Notes: generated from the letters alone by a model not told the origin. DNA of 64,000 nt from Antribacter soli (GCF_021568775.1 NZ_JAKGSG010000040.1:81969-145968), one strand, 5' to 3'; shown: positions 36,432 to 45,465, counted from the stretch's first letter. Numbers and translations are program-made.

Positions 36432-37291
36432 TGGCCCAATCCTTCACCAGCCCCCGCAAGTCGGTCACGCTCACGATCGTGATGTCGGGGCTCATCGCCT
36501 ACTCGCTGGTCCCGCTGCTGTGGCTCGTCATCAGCGCCACCAAGACCCAGCCGGCACTGCTGAGCTCCTTCGGACTGTGGTTCTCCGGGGACTTCGCGCT
36601 GTTCGAGAACATCGGGTCGGTCTTCACGTACGACGACGGCATCTTCCTGCGCTGGCTCGGCAACACCCTGCTGTACGTCGTCGCCGGAGCGGGCGGAGCC
36701 ACCCTGCTCGCCACCCTCGCCGGCTACGGGCTGGCCAAGTACCGGTTCCGGGGCCGCACGGCGGTGTTCGCCACGATCCTCGGGGCCGTCGCGGTGCCCG
36801 GGACGGCGCTCGCCGTCCCCACGTTCCTCCTGTTCAGCCAGATGAACCTGACGAACACGGTGTGGGCGGTGATCCTGCCGTCCCTGGTGTCCCCGTTCGG
36901 CCTGTACCTCATGTGGGTCTTCGCCACAGAGGCGATCCCCGGCGAGCTCCTCGAGGCGGCGCGGGTCGACGGCGCGAGCGAGGCCCGGACGTTCTTCACG
37001 ATCGCGCTGCGGCTGCTCGTCCCCGGGATCGTGACGGTCCTCCTGTTCGCGATCGTCGCCACGTGGAACAACTACTTCCTGCCCCTGATCATGCTCAACG
37101 ACCCCAACCTGTACCCGCTGACCATCGGCCTGCAGGAGTGGAACAGCGACGCGACGGGTGTCGGCGCCTCGCCGGTGTTCCACCTCGTGATCACCGGTGC
37201 CCTCCTGACGATCCTTCCGATCGTCGGTGTATTCCTCCTGCTCCAGCGTTACTGGCAGTCCGGCCTGAGCGCCGGCTCCGTGAAGCAGTAG
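36431..37291 (+). CDS. Carbohydrate ABC transporter permease 2 (CUT1, MalG-like)
   Basis: The 286-residue protein has six membrane helices and the EAA loop LLEAARVDGASEARTFFTI (about 172-190). It begins with ATG 36431, which overlaps the stop of permease 1; the frame is open far upstream without a start signal. It is the partner of permease 1. The solute-binding protein gene follows after 50 bases with its own GGAAAGG ribosome binding site. Confidence 0.9.
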   Translation: MAQSFTSPRKSVTLTIVMSGLIAYSLVPLLWLVISATKTQPALLSSFGLWFSGDFALFENIGSVFTYDDGIFLRWLGNTLLYVVAGAGGATLLATLAGYGLAKYRFRGRTAVFATILGAVAVPGTALAVPTFLLFSQMNLTNTVWAVILPSLVSPFGLYLMWVFATEAIPGELLEAARVDGASEARTFFTIALRLLVPGIVTVLLFAIVATWNNYFLPLIMLNDPNLYPLTIGLQEWNSDATGVGASPVFHLVITGALLTILPIVGVFLLLQRYWQSGLSAGSVKQ

Positions 37292-37341
37292 TCCAGCCAC
37301 AGGGGCGCAGCCCCGACGACGCAGTGGAAAGGCACGAAGCA

Positions 37342-38694
37342 ATGAGGCTCAACCGTGTGCATCGCACGATCGCGGCCGTCGCAGCCGCGACGGTCGTGGG
37401 AGCAACTCTCGCCGCCTGCTCGGGCGGCAGCGAAGACGGCGGGACAGGCGGCGCCGAGGGCGCCACCGCCGAGGAGATCGAGGCGGCCCTCCAGGAGGGC
37501 GGCAGCATGACCTACTGGACCTGGACCCCGCAGGCAGAGGACCAGGTGGCTGCTTTCGAGGCGGCGTACCCGAACGTGGACGTCGAGCTCGTCGACACCC
37601 AGGGCGCCGCGGACAACAACACGGAGCTGCAGAACGCCATCGCCGCGGGCGACGGAGTCCCGGACGTCATCCAGCTCGAGTACCAGTCGATCCCGCAGTT
37701 CCAGCTCCCCGGCCAGCTCACGGACCTCAGCGCCTTCGGCTACGCCGACCTGGAGGACCTCTACACCCCGTCCACGTGGGGCGCGGTCTCGCAGAACGGC
37801 GGCATCTGGGGCCTGCCGCAGGACAGCGGCCCCATGGCGCTGTTCTACAACAAGGCGGTCTTCGACCAGTACGGGATCGCGGTCCCGGCGACCTGGGAGG
37901 AGTACGTCGAGGCCGGCCGCAAGCTCCACGCCGCGGACCCCACGAAGTTCATCGCGAACGACGGCGGCGGCGACGCAGGCACGGTGACGAGCCTCATCTG
38001 GCAGGCCGGCGGCAAGCCGTTCCAGGTGGACGGTGAGACGGTCACGATCGACCTCGCCGACGAGGGCACCCAGAAGTGGGCCGACATGTACCAGCCGCTC
38101 ATCGACGAGGAGCTGCTGGGCGACATCCCCGGCTGGTCCGACGAGTGGTTCGCCGCGCTCGGCGACGGCACCATCGCGACCCTCACCACGGGCGCCTGGA
38201 TGCCGGGCGTCTTCGAGTCCGGAGCGCCCGCCGGCGCCGGCAACTGGCGCGTCGCCCCGATGCCGACGTACGACGGCACGCCCGCCAACGCCGAGAACGG
38301 CGGGTCGGCCCAGGTCGTCCCGGCGGCCGCCGAGAACAAGCTGCTCGCCGCGGGCTTCCTCAAGTGGCTCAACTCCAGCGAGGAGTCCGTCGAGCTGTTC
38401 CTCGCCAGCGGCGGCTTCCCGGCCACGGTCTCGGACCTGCAGTCGGACGAGTTCCTGTCCTACGAGTCCGAGTACTTCGGCGGCCAGAAGATCAACGAGG
38501 TCCTCGTGGCCGGGGCCGACTCCGTGAACCCGGGCTGGGCCTACCTGCCGTGGCAGTCGTACGCGAACAGCATCTTCACGGACACGGTCGGACAGGCCTA
38601 CCTCGACAGGTCCAGCCTGACCGACGGTCTCGCGAAGTGGCAGGCGGAGAACGTCGCCTACGGCACGGAGCAGGGCTTCACGATCTCTGAGTGA
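37342..38694 (+). CDS. Extracellular sugar-binding lipoprotein of ABC transporter
   Basis: The 450-residue protein has a signal peptide with the lipobox LAAC (Cys about residue 25), a Gly/Ser/Glu-rich linker and a family 1 solute-binding fold: MTYWTWTPQAEDQV (about 55-68), DVIQLEYQSIPQF (about 111-123) and an aromatic-rich binding cleft. It would deliver an oligosaccharide to the two permeases. The neighbouring GH35 beta-galactosidase suggests a galactose-containing glycan, but the ligand cannot be read from sequence. It is followed directly by a long hairpin that should end much of the transcription before the GH35 gene. Confidence 0.9.
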   Translation: MRLNRVHRTIAAVAAATVVGATLAACSGGSEDGGTGGAEGATAEEIEAALQEGGSMTYWTWTPQAEDQVAAFEAAYPNVDVELVDTQGAADNNTELQNAIAAGDGVPDVIQLEYQSIPQFQLPGQLTDLSAFGYADLEDLYTPSTWGAVSQNGGIWGLPQDSGPMALFYNKAVFDQYGIAVPATWEEYVEAGRKLHAADPTKFIANDGGGDAGTVTSLIWQAGGKPFQVDGETVTIDLADEGTQKWADMYQPLIDEELLGDIPGWSDEWFAALGDGTIATLTTGAWMPGVFESGAPAGAGNWRVAPMPTYDGTPANAENGGSAQVVPAAAENKLLAAGFLKWLNSSEESVELFLASGGFPATVSDLQSDEFLSYESEYFGGQKINEVLVAGADSVNPGWAYLPWQSYANSIFTDTVGQAYLDRSSLTDGLAKWQAENVAYGTEQGFTISE

Positions 38695-38702
38695 CCTGAC
38701 GC

Positions 38703-38763
38703 GCCCGACGGCGCACTCCGGACTGGTCGCCTTCCCCGGAAGGCGACCAGTCCGCCGTCGGGC
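38703..38763 (+). terminator. Two-tier hairpin between solute-binding protein and GH35 genes
   Basis: An inner perfect 16-base stem (38720-38735 with 38738-38753, loop CC) stands inside an outer 11-base stem GCCCGACGGCG/CGCCGTCGGGC (38703-38713 with 38753-38763). The structure is unusually stable. It lies nine bases after the stop of the binding protein and probably lowers expression of the downstream GH35 gene relative to the transporter. Confidence 0.8.
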
Positions 38764-38803
38764 ACCCCTCAACCGGGTAACCTCACCACGGAAAGGCGCG
38801 TGC

Positions 38804-40612
38804 ATGCCCACGTTCGAGATCGGCGAGCGGGACTTCCTCCTCGACGGACGGCCGATGCAGGTGATCAGCGGGGCCCTGCACTACTTCCGCGTGCACCCCG
38901 AGCAGTGGGCGGACCGCATCCGGTCCGCGCGCCTCATGGGGCTCAACACGATCGAGACGTACGTGCCGTGGAACTTCCACTCGCCGGAGCAGGGCGTCTT
39001 CGTGACCGACGGCCGGCGCGACCTCGGCCGGTTCCTCGACCTCGTCGCCGCCGAGGGCCTGTACGCGATCGTCCGGCCAGGCCCGTACATCTGCGCCGAG
39101 TGGGACGGCGGCGGCCTGCCCGCCTGGCTGTTCGCCACGCCCGGCGTGGGCGTGCGACGGGCCGAGCCGCAGTTCCTCGCCGCCATCGCGCGCTACTACG
39201 CGGACGTGCTGCCCATCGTCGCGAAGCGGCAGGTCACCGCGGGCGGCCCGGTCCTCGCTGTGCAGGTCGAGAACGAGTACGGCGCATACGGCGACGACTC
39301 GCCCGAGCAGCGTTCCGAGTACCTGACCGCGCTCGTCGCGATGGTCCGCGAGCACCTGGAGGTGCCGCTGTTCACCGTGGACCAGGCGAGCGACGAGCAC
39401 CTCGCCCACGGCGGCCTGCCGGGGCTGCACAAGATGGCGTCGTTCGGCTCGCGCGCCGCCGAGCGGCTCGAGCTGCTGCGGCGGTACCAGCCCACCGGGC
39501 CGCTCATGTGCATGGAGTTCTGGGACGGCTGGTTCGACTCCTGGGGCCTCGAGCACCACGTCGCACCCGTTCAGACCAACGCCGCCGACCTTGCCGACCT
39601 GCTCGGCGCGGGCGCGTCCGTGAACCTCTACATGTTCCACGGCGGCACCAACCTCGGGCTGACCAACGGCGCCAACGACAAGGGCATCTACCGCCCCATC
39701 GCCACCAGCTACGACTACGACGCGCCCCTCACCGAGAGCGGCGCGCCCACCGCGAAGTACGCGGCGCTGCGGGAGGTCATCTCCCGCTTCGCCCCGGTGC
39801 CCGACGACGTCCCGCCGCCCGCGCGGCCCGCGCGGCCCGCTCCCGTTCTCGACGTCGTGCTGGGGCGGCGGGTGCCGCTCGCCGAGGCGCTCCCGCTGCT
39901 CGGCGCGCCTGTCACGGCCGACCACCTGCCGACCATGGACGAGCTCGGCCAGTGGACCGGGTTCGCGCTCTACCGCACCCGCGTGACCGCCTCCGACGGC
40001 GTGCTGAGCGTCGGCGAGGCGCGCGACCGGGCGCTCGTGTCGCTCGACGGGGACCCGGTCGGGGTGCTCGACCGGGCGCTGCACCAGAACGCCGTCGCCC
40101 TGCCGGCTCGCGACGGCGTGCTGGAGCTGCTCGTCGAGGACCAGGGGCGGGTCAACTACGGCGCGCGCATCGGCGAGCCGAAGGGGCTCGTCGGGCCCGC
40201 CCGCACGGCCGTACGCGACCTCGACGCGTGGGAGGTCACGCCCCTGCGGCTCGGCGACGACCCGTTCGGGGAGACGCTGAGCGAGCCGCTCGCGGAGCTC
40301 CTGCGGGTGTCGCCCGACGGCGTCGCGGGGCCCGCCGCCCCGGCGCCGGGCACCGCGTTCTTCCACGGGACCTTCGAGACCGAGGCGGGTGCGGACCACT
40401 TCCTCCGGTTCGACGGCTGGACCAAGGGCCTCGTCTGGGTCAACGGGACCTTGCTCGGACGGTACTGGAGCGCCGGGCCGACCGGCACGCTCTACGTGCC
40501 GGGGCCGCTCGTGCGGGACGTGAACGAGGTCGTCGTGCTGGAGCTGCACGGGACGGCCGCGCCCGTGCTGCAGTTCGTGGCGGAGCCGGACCTGGGGCAC
40601 ACGGAGGCGTGA
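38804..40612 (+). CDS. GH35 beta-galactosidase
   Basis: The 602-residue enzyme removes terminal beta-linked galactose. The TIM barrel shows SGALHYFRVHPEQW (about 22-35), ETYVPWNFH (about 51-59), RPGPYICAEWDGGGLPAWL (about 91-109), the acid/base VENEYG (Glu158) and the nucleophile MCMEFWDGWF (Glu238). A C-terminal beta-sandwich region follows with GWTKGLVWVNG and a GRYWSAGPTGTLYVP stretch. There is no signal peptide, so it acts in the cytoplasm on imported oligosaccharides. ATG 38804 follows GGAAAGG, the same type of site as the binding protein gene. GH35 enzymes often prefer beta-1,3 or beta-1,6 galactose. Confidence 0.93.
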   Translation: MPTFEIGERDFLLDGRPMQVISGALHYFRVHPEQWADRIRSARLMGLNTIETYVPWNFHSPEQGVFVTDGRRDLGRFLDLVAAEGLYAIVRPGPYICAEWDGGGLPAWLFATPGVGVRRAEPQFLAAIARYYADVLPIVAKRQVTAGGPVLAVQVENEYGAYGDDSPEQRSEYLTALVAMVREHLEVPLFTVDQASDEHLAHGGLPGLHKMASFGSRAAERLELLRRYQPTGPLMCMEFWDGWFDSWGLEHHVAPVQTNAADLADLLGAGASVNLYMFHGGTNLGLTNGANDKGIYRPIATSYDYDAPLTESGAPTAKYAALREVISRFAPVPDDVPPPARPARPAPVLDVVLGRRVPLAEALPLLGAPVTADHLPTMDELGQWTGFALYRTRVTASDGVLSVGEARDRALVSLDGDPVGVLDRALHQNAVALPARDGVLELLVEDQGRVNYGARIGEPKGLVGPARTAVRDLDAWEVTPLRLGDDPFGETLSEPLAELLRVSPDGVAGPAAPAPGTAFFHGTFETEAGADHFLRFDGWTKGLVWVNGTLLGRYWSAGPTGTLYVPGPLVRDVNEVVVLELHGTAAPVLQFVAEPDLGHTEA

Positions 40613-40630
40613 CCGACGGCGACCCGCTTC

Positions 40631-40679
40631 GACGCCGAGGTAGTAGGTCCGTCCGGGACGGACCTACAAGCTCGGCGTC
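40631..40679. terminator. Bidirectional hairpin between GH35 and PNGase-like genes; member of palindromic repeat family
   Basis: GACGCCGAG (40631-40639) pairs with CTCGGCGTC (40671-40679), and inside it TAGGTCCGTC (40644-40653) pairs with GACGGACCTA (40657-40666). It lies between two convergent genes, 18 and 9 bases from their stops, so it can end both transcripts. Its arms share the GACGCCGAGGTAGT.GGTCCGTC core with the repeats at 42526 and 42581. Confidence 0.75.
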
Positions 40680-40688
40680 GTCTCGGTG

Positions 40689-42392
40689 TCAGGACACCCT
40701 GTCCCCCGGGACCACGCCGTTCACCGTCCGGATCACGTGGTGGTAGCGGTCGGCGTGGGCGCCGGTGCCGACCGTGGTGCGGTAGTCGTGCTCGGACCAG
40801 CCCGTCGAGACCCGCTGGTCGCGCGGCACGAGGTAGTTCCAGGTGGCCTCGCCCTCGTAGCGGTCGTCCCACGCGACGCGCGGGGCACCCGCGGCGTCAC
40901 GCGTGCCGGTGTCCGCGAGCGACATCGTCGTGGTGATGTCGCCCGCCTCCGTGACGGTGATGAGGCCGTCCAGGTCGTACGCGTACGACCAGCGCCGCAC
41001 CGACGGCACCCCGGGCCCGCCGGTGGTCCGGACCGTGCCCTTGTCGGTGAGGGTGAGGCGCTCGCCGTCGTCCCACTCGCCGTCCGACCACCAGTGGTGC
41101 GCGTCCTGCGTCACCGTCCGCTGCACCGTGGTGGCGACGCGGCCGTGGCTCGTGTCGATGTAGCCCGCGGTCGTCAGCGAGTGCGTGCCGGCGAGGTCGG
41201 AGGTGAAGAGTTCGCCGTCGGTCCCGATGGTGTTCGTGACGGAGGGCGTGCTCGCTGCCGACCGGGTGAGCGCACCCGTCACGCGCTCGGAACCCTCGTC
41301 CTGCCACGACACGAACGCCGTCGGCACGTCCCAGCCGACGCCCTCGGCGCCGTCCACGACGACCGAGACCTCGTGCGGGCGGCCGTCGGTCAGGGTGCCG
41401 ACGAACGGCGTCAGGTCGATCTCGATCGGCCGGACGTCGAACGCCCGCGGAGCCGGCAACACGTACCACAGGAACGGGTTGGACCAGCCGCCCGTGTAGA
41501 CGTGCGGGTACGGCGTGCCGATGCCCGCCAGGGTGCCGTCCACGAAGACCTGGACCTCGCGCCACGGACCGTCGGCCGCCTTGCACCAGTAGTCGTCCGG
41601 GCTGGTCGCCGGGGCGGCCGTGTACCAGAATTCCTCGCAGCCGCCGCCCGACCCCGTCGCGTAGACCTGGGCCAGCAGGCGCTCCGTGTTCGCCGGGACG
41701 GTCAGGGTCCCGTGCGTCGCGCCGTCGCCGCCGGTGGCGTCGGCGAGGGGCTGCACCGTCTCCGGGGTGCTCGCCGCGGGCCACTCGCCGTCCGCCGCGT
41801 AGAACGTCAGGTCCACCGTGACGTCCAGGATGCCCGTGTACGTCTCGTTGACCACGTTGCCCAGGTACATCTCGACGAGCCGGGGGTCGCGCAGCAGCTC
41901 CGCGTACTCGGTGACGTCTTTCTCGACGGACCACGCGATGCCCGGCGCCGACGGCTCCGGCGTGCTCGTCTTGAACACCGGGACGCCGCCGATCCGCAGC
42001 CAGCCCAGACGGTCGAACTGACGACCCGCGACCGAGCCGTGCAGGTCGAGCACGACCATGCTCCAGTCACCGGCGCAGTCGGCGGGCGGGGCGTACTGCG
42101 CCGTGTAGACGTCGAAGTTGACGAACTCGTTGTCGACGATGCGGACCGTGCAGCTCTCCGTGTCCGGGCGGTCGACCGGCTGGGTAGCGGTGCGGGGATC
42201 GTCCCAGTCCTGGCCGAAGACCGGGGGAGCGGGTGTGGGGTCTGCCGTGGGCGCTGCTGCGGCCTCGGTGGCGGTCGCCGCGGTGGCGGTCGCCGCTGTG
42301 GCGGCGGCCGGGCTGAGGGCCAGCAGAAGCGTCGCGGCCGCGCCGGCGATCGTTGACCGGCGCCGGACCCGGCGAGTCGGGGTGTGCAGCAC
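40689..42392 (-). CDS. Secreted PNGase A-like peptide-N4-(N-acetyl-beta-glucosaminyl)asparagine amidase
   Basis: The protein has 567 residues from GTG 42392, which is set six bases after GGAGGAGG; the frame runs on upstream through repeats without support. A basic N terminus and hydrophobic core with Ala-rich end (cleavage near residue 35-45) form a signal peptide. The mature part holds beta-sandwich motifs of the PNGase A family: PVDRPDTESCTVRIVDNEFV (Cys early), WSMVVLDLHGSVAGRQFDR, EEFWYTAAPAT, and GWSNPFLWYVLPAPRAFDVR near the middle. PNGase A cleaves N-glycans from glycoproteins, including plant type with core alpha-1,3-fucose. Secretion plus a neighbouring importer and GH35 enzyme suggests glycan harvest. 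Confidence 0.82.
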   Translation of the reverse strand: MLHTPTRRVRRRSTIAGAAATLLLALSPAAATAATATAATATEAAAAPTADPTPAPPVFGQDWDDPRTATQPVDRPDTESCTVRIVDNEFVNFDVYTAQYAPPADCAGDWSMVVLDLHGSVAGRQFDRLGWLRIGGVPVFKTSTPEPSAPGIAWSVEKDVTEYAELLRDPRLVEMYLGNVVNETYTGILDVTVDLTFYAADGEWPAASTPETVQPLADATGGDGATHGTLTVPANTERLLAQVYATGSGGGCEEFWYTAAPATSPDDYWCKAADGPWREVQVFVDGTLAGIGTPYPHVYTGGWSNPFLWYVLPAPRAFDVRPIEIDLTPFVGTLTDGRPHEVSVVVDGAEGVGWDVPTAFVSWQDEGSERVTGALTRSAASTPSVTNTIGTDGELFTSDLAGTHSLTTAGYIDTSHGRVATTVQRTVTQDAHHWWSDGEWDDGERLTLTDKGTVRTTGGPGVPSVRRWSYAYDLDGLITVTEAGDITTTMSLADTGTRDAAGAPRVAWDDRYEGEATWNYLVPRDQRVSTGWSEHDYRTTVGTGAHADRYHHVIRTVNGVVPGDRVS

Positions 42393-42525
42393 GAGGAACC
42401 TCCTCCGTGATGACGGTCTCGGCGGACTCACCGAGCGCTGAACACCGTACCGGGACATTTCACCCATTCGTGTTGCGCGCGCGGGAACGCCGCGTGTCGA
42501 GGTCTGCGGCAGGGTCCCGCGAACG

Positions 42526-42570
42526 ACGCCGAGGTAGTCGGTCCGTCGGACAGACCGACTACCTCGGCGT
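42526..42570. repeat. Palindromic repeat, perfect 18-base arms
   Basis: ACGCCGAGGTAGTCGGTC (42526-42543) and GACCGACTACCTCGGCGT (42553-42570) are perfect complements around a nine-base loop. The 316-base gap 42393-42708 between PNGase-like and serine hydrolase genes contains this hairpin, the inverted repeat at 42581, and no gene. It shares its core with the hairpin at 40631. Confidence 0.8.
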
Positions 42571-42580
42571 ACACGTTGTC

Positions 42581-42667
42581 GCGAGGTAGTCGGTCCGTCC
42601 GGCTGTGCCAGCCCGCTTCTCGCTCGGGACCACCGGACCTCGGGACCGAACGGACCGACTACCTCGC
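42581..42667. repeat. Inverted repeat, 17-base arms 53 bases apart, same family
   Basis: GCGAGGTAGTCGGTCCG (42581-42597) has its exact complement at 42651-42667. The intervening 53 bases include CCGCTTCTCGCTCGGG and no gene. The arms carry the same GAGGTAGTCGGTCCG core as the preceding hairpin, so the four half-sites here are alternately oriented copies of one motif. Confidence 0.78.
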
Positions 42668-42708
42668 GCCGCTCCGGCGGGCGTCGGCGTCCGGCAGGAT
42701 GGGGCACC

Positions 42709-44115
42709 ATGAGCGACCCTCGCAGTGACGCCGACCTCGTCCGCCCCGCCGCGCCCTACCTCGCCGGATGGGTCGCCACCCAGGCCGGCTTCGCGCGCGT
42801 GCCCGGCGTCCAGTACGCCGTGCTCGTGGACGACGACGTCGTGCTGGACGGCGCGTACGGCGTCGCCGACGCCGCCACGGGTGAGCCCCTGCGCACCGAT
42901 CACCTGTTCCGCGTCGCGTCCCACTCCAAGACGTTCTGCGCCACCGCCGTCCTACGGCTCGCCGAGCGCGGCACGCTGCGCCTCGACGACGCGCTCGGCA
43001 CGCACGTGGCGGAGCTCGCCGCCGCGGCCGTGGGACGTGTGACGCTCCGCGAGGTGCTCGGCCACACCGGCGGCGTGCGGCGCGACGGCCGCGACGCCGA
43101 CTTCTGGCAGCTCGGCGCCCCGTTCCCCGACCGGGCGGCGCTGCTCGCCACGGTCAGGCGCGAGGGCGAGGTCTTCGGCCGCGGCGAGCACTTCAAGTAC
43201 TCCAACCTGGCGTACGGCCTGCTGGGGCTCGCCGTCGAGGCGGTCACCGGCAAGCCCTACGCCGAGCACCTGCGCGCCGACGTGCTCGAGCCCGCCGGGC
43301 TCCGGGACACGTTCCCGGATCTGGCGCCGGAGATCGGTGGCCGGCTCGTCACCGGGCACAGCGCCCGAGCGGTCACCGACGACCGTCGCCTGCCCGTCGC
43401 GCACGTCCCCACCGGGGCGCTCGCGGCCGCGACCGGGCTCACGTCCACCGCCCGCGACCTCGTCACCTGGGCCGCCGCGCACTTCGCCGGCGACACCCGG
43501 CTCCTCGCTCCCGAGTCGCAGCGGCTGCTGCAGCGCGCCGAGAGCACCGTGTCGAGTCCGCGCGGCCGGGACCGCCAGTACGGGCTCGGGTTCGAGTCGC
43601 GCGAGATCGAGGGGCGCCGCGTCGTCGGGCACAGCGGGGGCTTCCCGGGGCAGCTCACCCGGACCTGGTGGGACCCCGCCGGGCGCGTCGCGGTGTCGGT
43701 GCTGACGAACGCCGTCGACGGGCCTGCGGACGGCATCGCGAACGGACTGTTCGCCCTGGTCGCGACGGCGCTGTCGGGCCGTGGCCCGCTGCCGGACGCC
43801 CAGCCGGACGCCGCCGACCTCGCGCGGTTCGAGGGACGGTTCGCCAACCTCTGGGGCCTCGCCGACGTCGTGCGCCTCGGTGACCGGCTCTGGCTGATCG
43901 ACCCGCGCGCCGACGATCCCCTGGTCGGCGCCGAGCCGCTCACGCCCGACGGAGATGCGCTCAGCCCGGACCCGCACGGCGGATTCCGCGCCGTCGGCGA
44001 GCCCGTCGAGTACGTGTGGGACGGGCAGGGGCGGCCCGCGGCGATCGTCGTCGGCGGGGTGACGTGCTGGCCGGCCGACGAGTACGCCGCCCAGCGCGCG
44101 GAGCTGCTGGGCTGA
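42709..44115 (+). CDS. Serine hydrolase of the class C beta-lactamase/DD-peptidase family
   Basis: The 468-residue protein has SHSK (Ser71, Lys74), YSN (Tyr164, Asn166) and HSGG (about 308-311), the three motifs of the serine beta-lactamase-like family. It has no signal peptide, so it is probably cytoplasmic, and is more likely an esterase or D-aminopeptidase than an antibiotic-degrading enzyme. The last 110 residues form a separate beta-rich domain (from about 360), as in D-aminopeptidase-like members. ATG 42709 starts 41 bases after the inverted repeat. The substrate is unknown. Confidence 0.85.
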   Translation: MSDPRSDADLVRPAAPYLAGWVATQAGFARVPGVQYAVLVDDDVVLDGAYGVADAATGEPLRTDHLFRVASHSKTFCATAVLRLAERGTLRLDDALGTHVAELAAAAVGRVTLREVLGHTGGVRRDGRDADFWQLGAPFPDRAALLATVRREGEVFGRGEHFKYSNLAYGLLGLAVEAVTGKPYAEHLRADVLEPAGLRDTFPDLAPEIGGRLVTGHSARAVTDDRRLPVAHVPTGALAAATGLTSTARDLVTWAAAHFAGDTRLLAPESQRLLQRAESTVSSPRGRDRQYGLGFESREIEGRRVVGHSGGFPGQLTRTWWDPAGRVAVSVLTNAVDGPADGIANGLFALVATALSGRGPLPDAQPDAADLARFEGRFANLWGLADVVRLGDRLWLIDPRADDPLVGAEPLTPDGDALSPDPHGGFRAVGEPVEYVWDGQGRPAAIVVGGVTCWPADEYAAQRAELLG

Positions 44116-44150
44116 CTGCTGCGCGTGCCGGCCGGGTCAGGCGGACCGCG

Positions 44151-45422
44151 TCAGGCGGAGCCGGCCTCCGCCGCGGCCAGCAGGACGCACGTCGCGACGC
44201 CGTCCATCGCCTCGCGCACCTCGGTGAGCGGCGGCATCGACGGGGCGAGGCGGATGTTGCGGTTCTCGGGGTCGCGGCCGTGCGGGTACGTCGCGCCGGC
44301 GGGCGTGAGCGCGATGCCGGCCTCCTTCGCGAGCTGCACGACCCGCGATGCCGTGCCCGGCACCACGTCGAGCGAGACGAAGTACCCGCCCCGCGGCGCT
44401 GTCCACGACGCGACGTCGTACTTCCCGAGCCGCGCCTCCAGGATCTCCACGACCGCCTCGAACTTCGGGGCGAGGATCTCGCGGTGCTTGCGCATGTGCT
44501 CGCGCACGCCGTCGGCGGACCCGAAGAACAGCGCGTGCCGTAGCTGGTTCACCTTGTCCGGCCCGATCGTCGCGATGGCCAGGTGCTTCGTGAACCAGGC
44601 GACGTTGGCAGGCGACGACGCCCAGAACGACACGCCCGCGCCCGCGAACGTGATCTTCGAGGTCGACGCCACCATGACGACGCGGTCGGGGTTGCCGGCC
44701 TCGGCGGCGAGGCCGATCGCGTTCGGGGTGGTCACCTCGTCGTCGGTCAGGTGGTGCAGGGCGTAGGCGTTGTCCCAGATGATGCGGAAGTCGGGGGCGG
44801 CGGTCGGCATCGACACGAGCGCCCGGGCGACCTCCTCCGTGATGACGGCGCCGTCCGGGTTCGAGTACGCCGGCACCACCCACACGCCCTTGATCGTGGG
44901 GTCGTCCGCGACGAGCTCCGCGATGGCGGCTGCGTCCGGGCCATCCTCGGTCATCGGTACGGTGATCATCTCGAAGCCGAGGGCCTCGCAGATCGCGAAG
45001 TGGCGGTCGTAGCCCGGCACCGCGCAGATCCAGCGCACCTTCTCCTCGCGCGCCCACGGCTTCGGGGACGCCGGGAAACCGAACAATGCCGCGTACGCGA
45101 GCGTGTCGTGCATGAGCGTCAGCGACGCGTTGCCGCCGGCGAGGAGCTGCTCCACCGGCACGTCGAGCAGCTCGGCGAAGATCCGGCGGAGCTGCGGCAG
45201 GCCCTCGAGCCCGCCGTAGTTGCGGACGTCGGTGCCCGCATCGTCGCGGGTCACGTCCGTTCCGGGAAGGGTGAGCAGCGCATTCGACAGGTCCAGCTGC
45301 TGGGCGGACGGCTTGCCGCGCGTCAGGTCGAGCTTGAGGCCCTTGGCCTGCAGCTCGGCGTAAGCCTGCTGGAGCTCCGGGAGAGCCGCGGCCAGTGCCG
45401 CGGCGTCAGGGGTCGTGGTCAC
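44151..45422 (-). CDS. Class I aminotransferase, MocR-type aspartate aminotransferase family
   Basis: The 423-residue PLP enzyme has LDLTRGKPSAQQLDLS (about 31-46), RNYGGLEGLPQLRRIFAELL (about 67-86), GNASLTLMHDTL (about 97-108), a WVVPAYSNPDGAV stretch (about 181-193) and the lysine motif STSKITFAGAGVSF (about 254-267). It matches the actinobacterial Aminotran_MocR group, some of which are aspartate aminotransferases. No HTH domain is fused, despite the group's name. GTG 45422 has no clear ribosome binding site. The 3' end of the minus-strand gene converges with the serine hydrolase; behind it lies the tandem repeat. Confidence 0.85.
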   Translation of the reverse strand: MTTTPDAAALAAALPELQQAYAELQAKGLKLDLTRGKPSAQQLDLSNALLTLPGTDVTRDDAGTDVRNYGGLEGLPQLRRIFAELLDVPVEQLLAGGNASLTLMHDTLAYAALFGFPASPKPWAREEKVRWICAVPGYDRHFAICEALGFEMITVPMTEDGPDAAAIAELVADDPTIKGVWVVPAYSNPDGAVITEEVARALVSMPTAAPDFRIIWDNAYALHHLTDDEVTTPNAIGLAAEAGNPDRVVMVASTSKITFAGAGVSFWASSPANVAWFTKHLAIATIGPDKVNQLRHALFFGSADGVREHMRKHREILAPKFEAVVEILEARLGKYDVASWTAPRGGYFVSLDVVPGTASRVVQLAKEAGIALTPAGATYPHGRDPENRNIRLAPSMPPLTEVREAMDGVATCVLLAAAEAGSA

Positions 45423-45465
45423 GTCCGCGACTCTACGCCCACCTGACGCCGCGGCGCCCGGAATT

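Noticed and set aside
40686..42356. 556-codon plus-strand frame opposite the PNGase-like gene
   Set aside because: Arg/Val-rich shadow; the minus-strand protein has a signal peptide, a strong ribosome binding site and family motifs.
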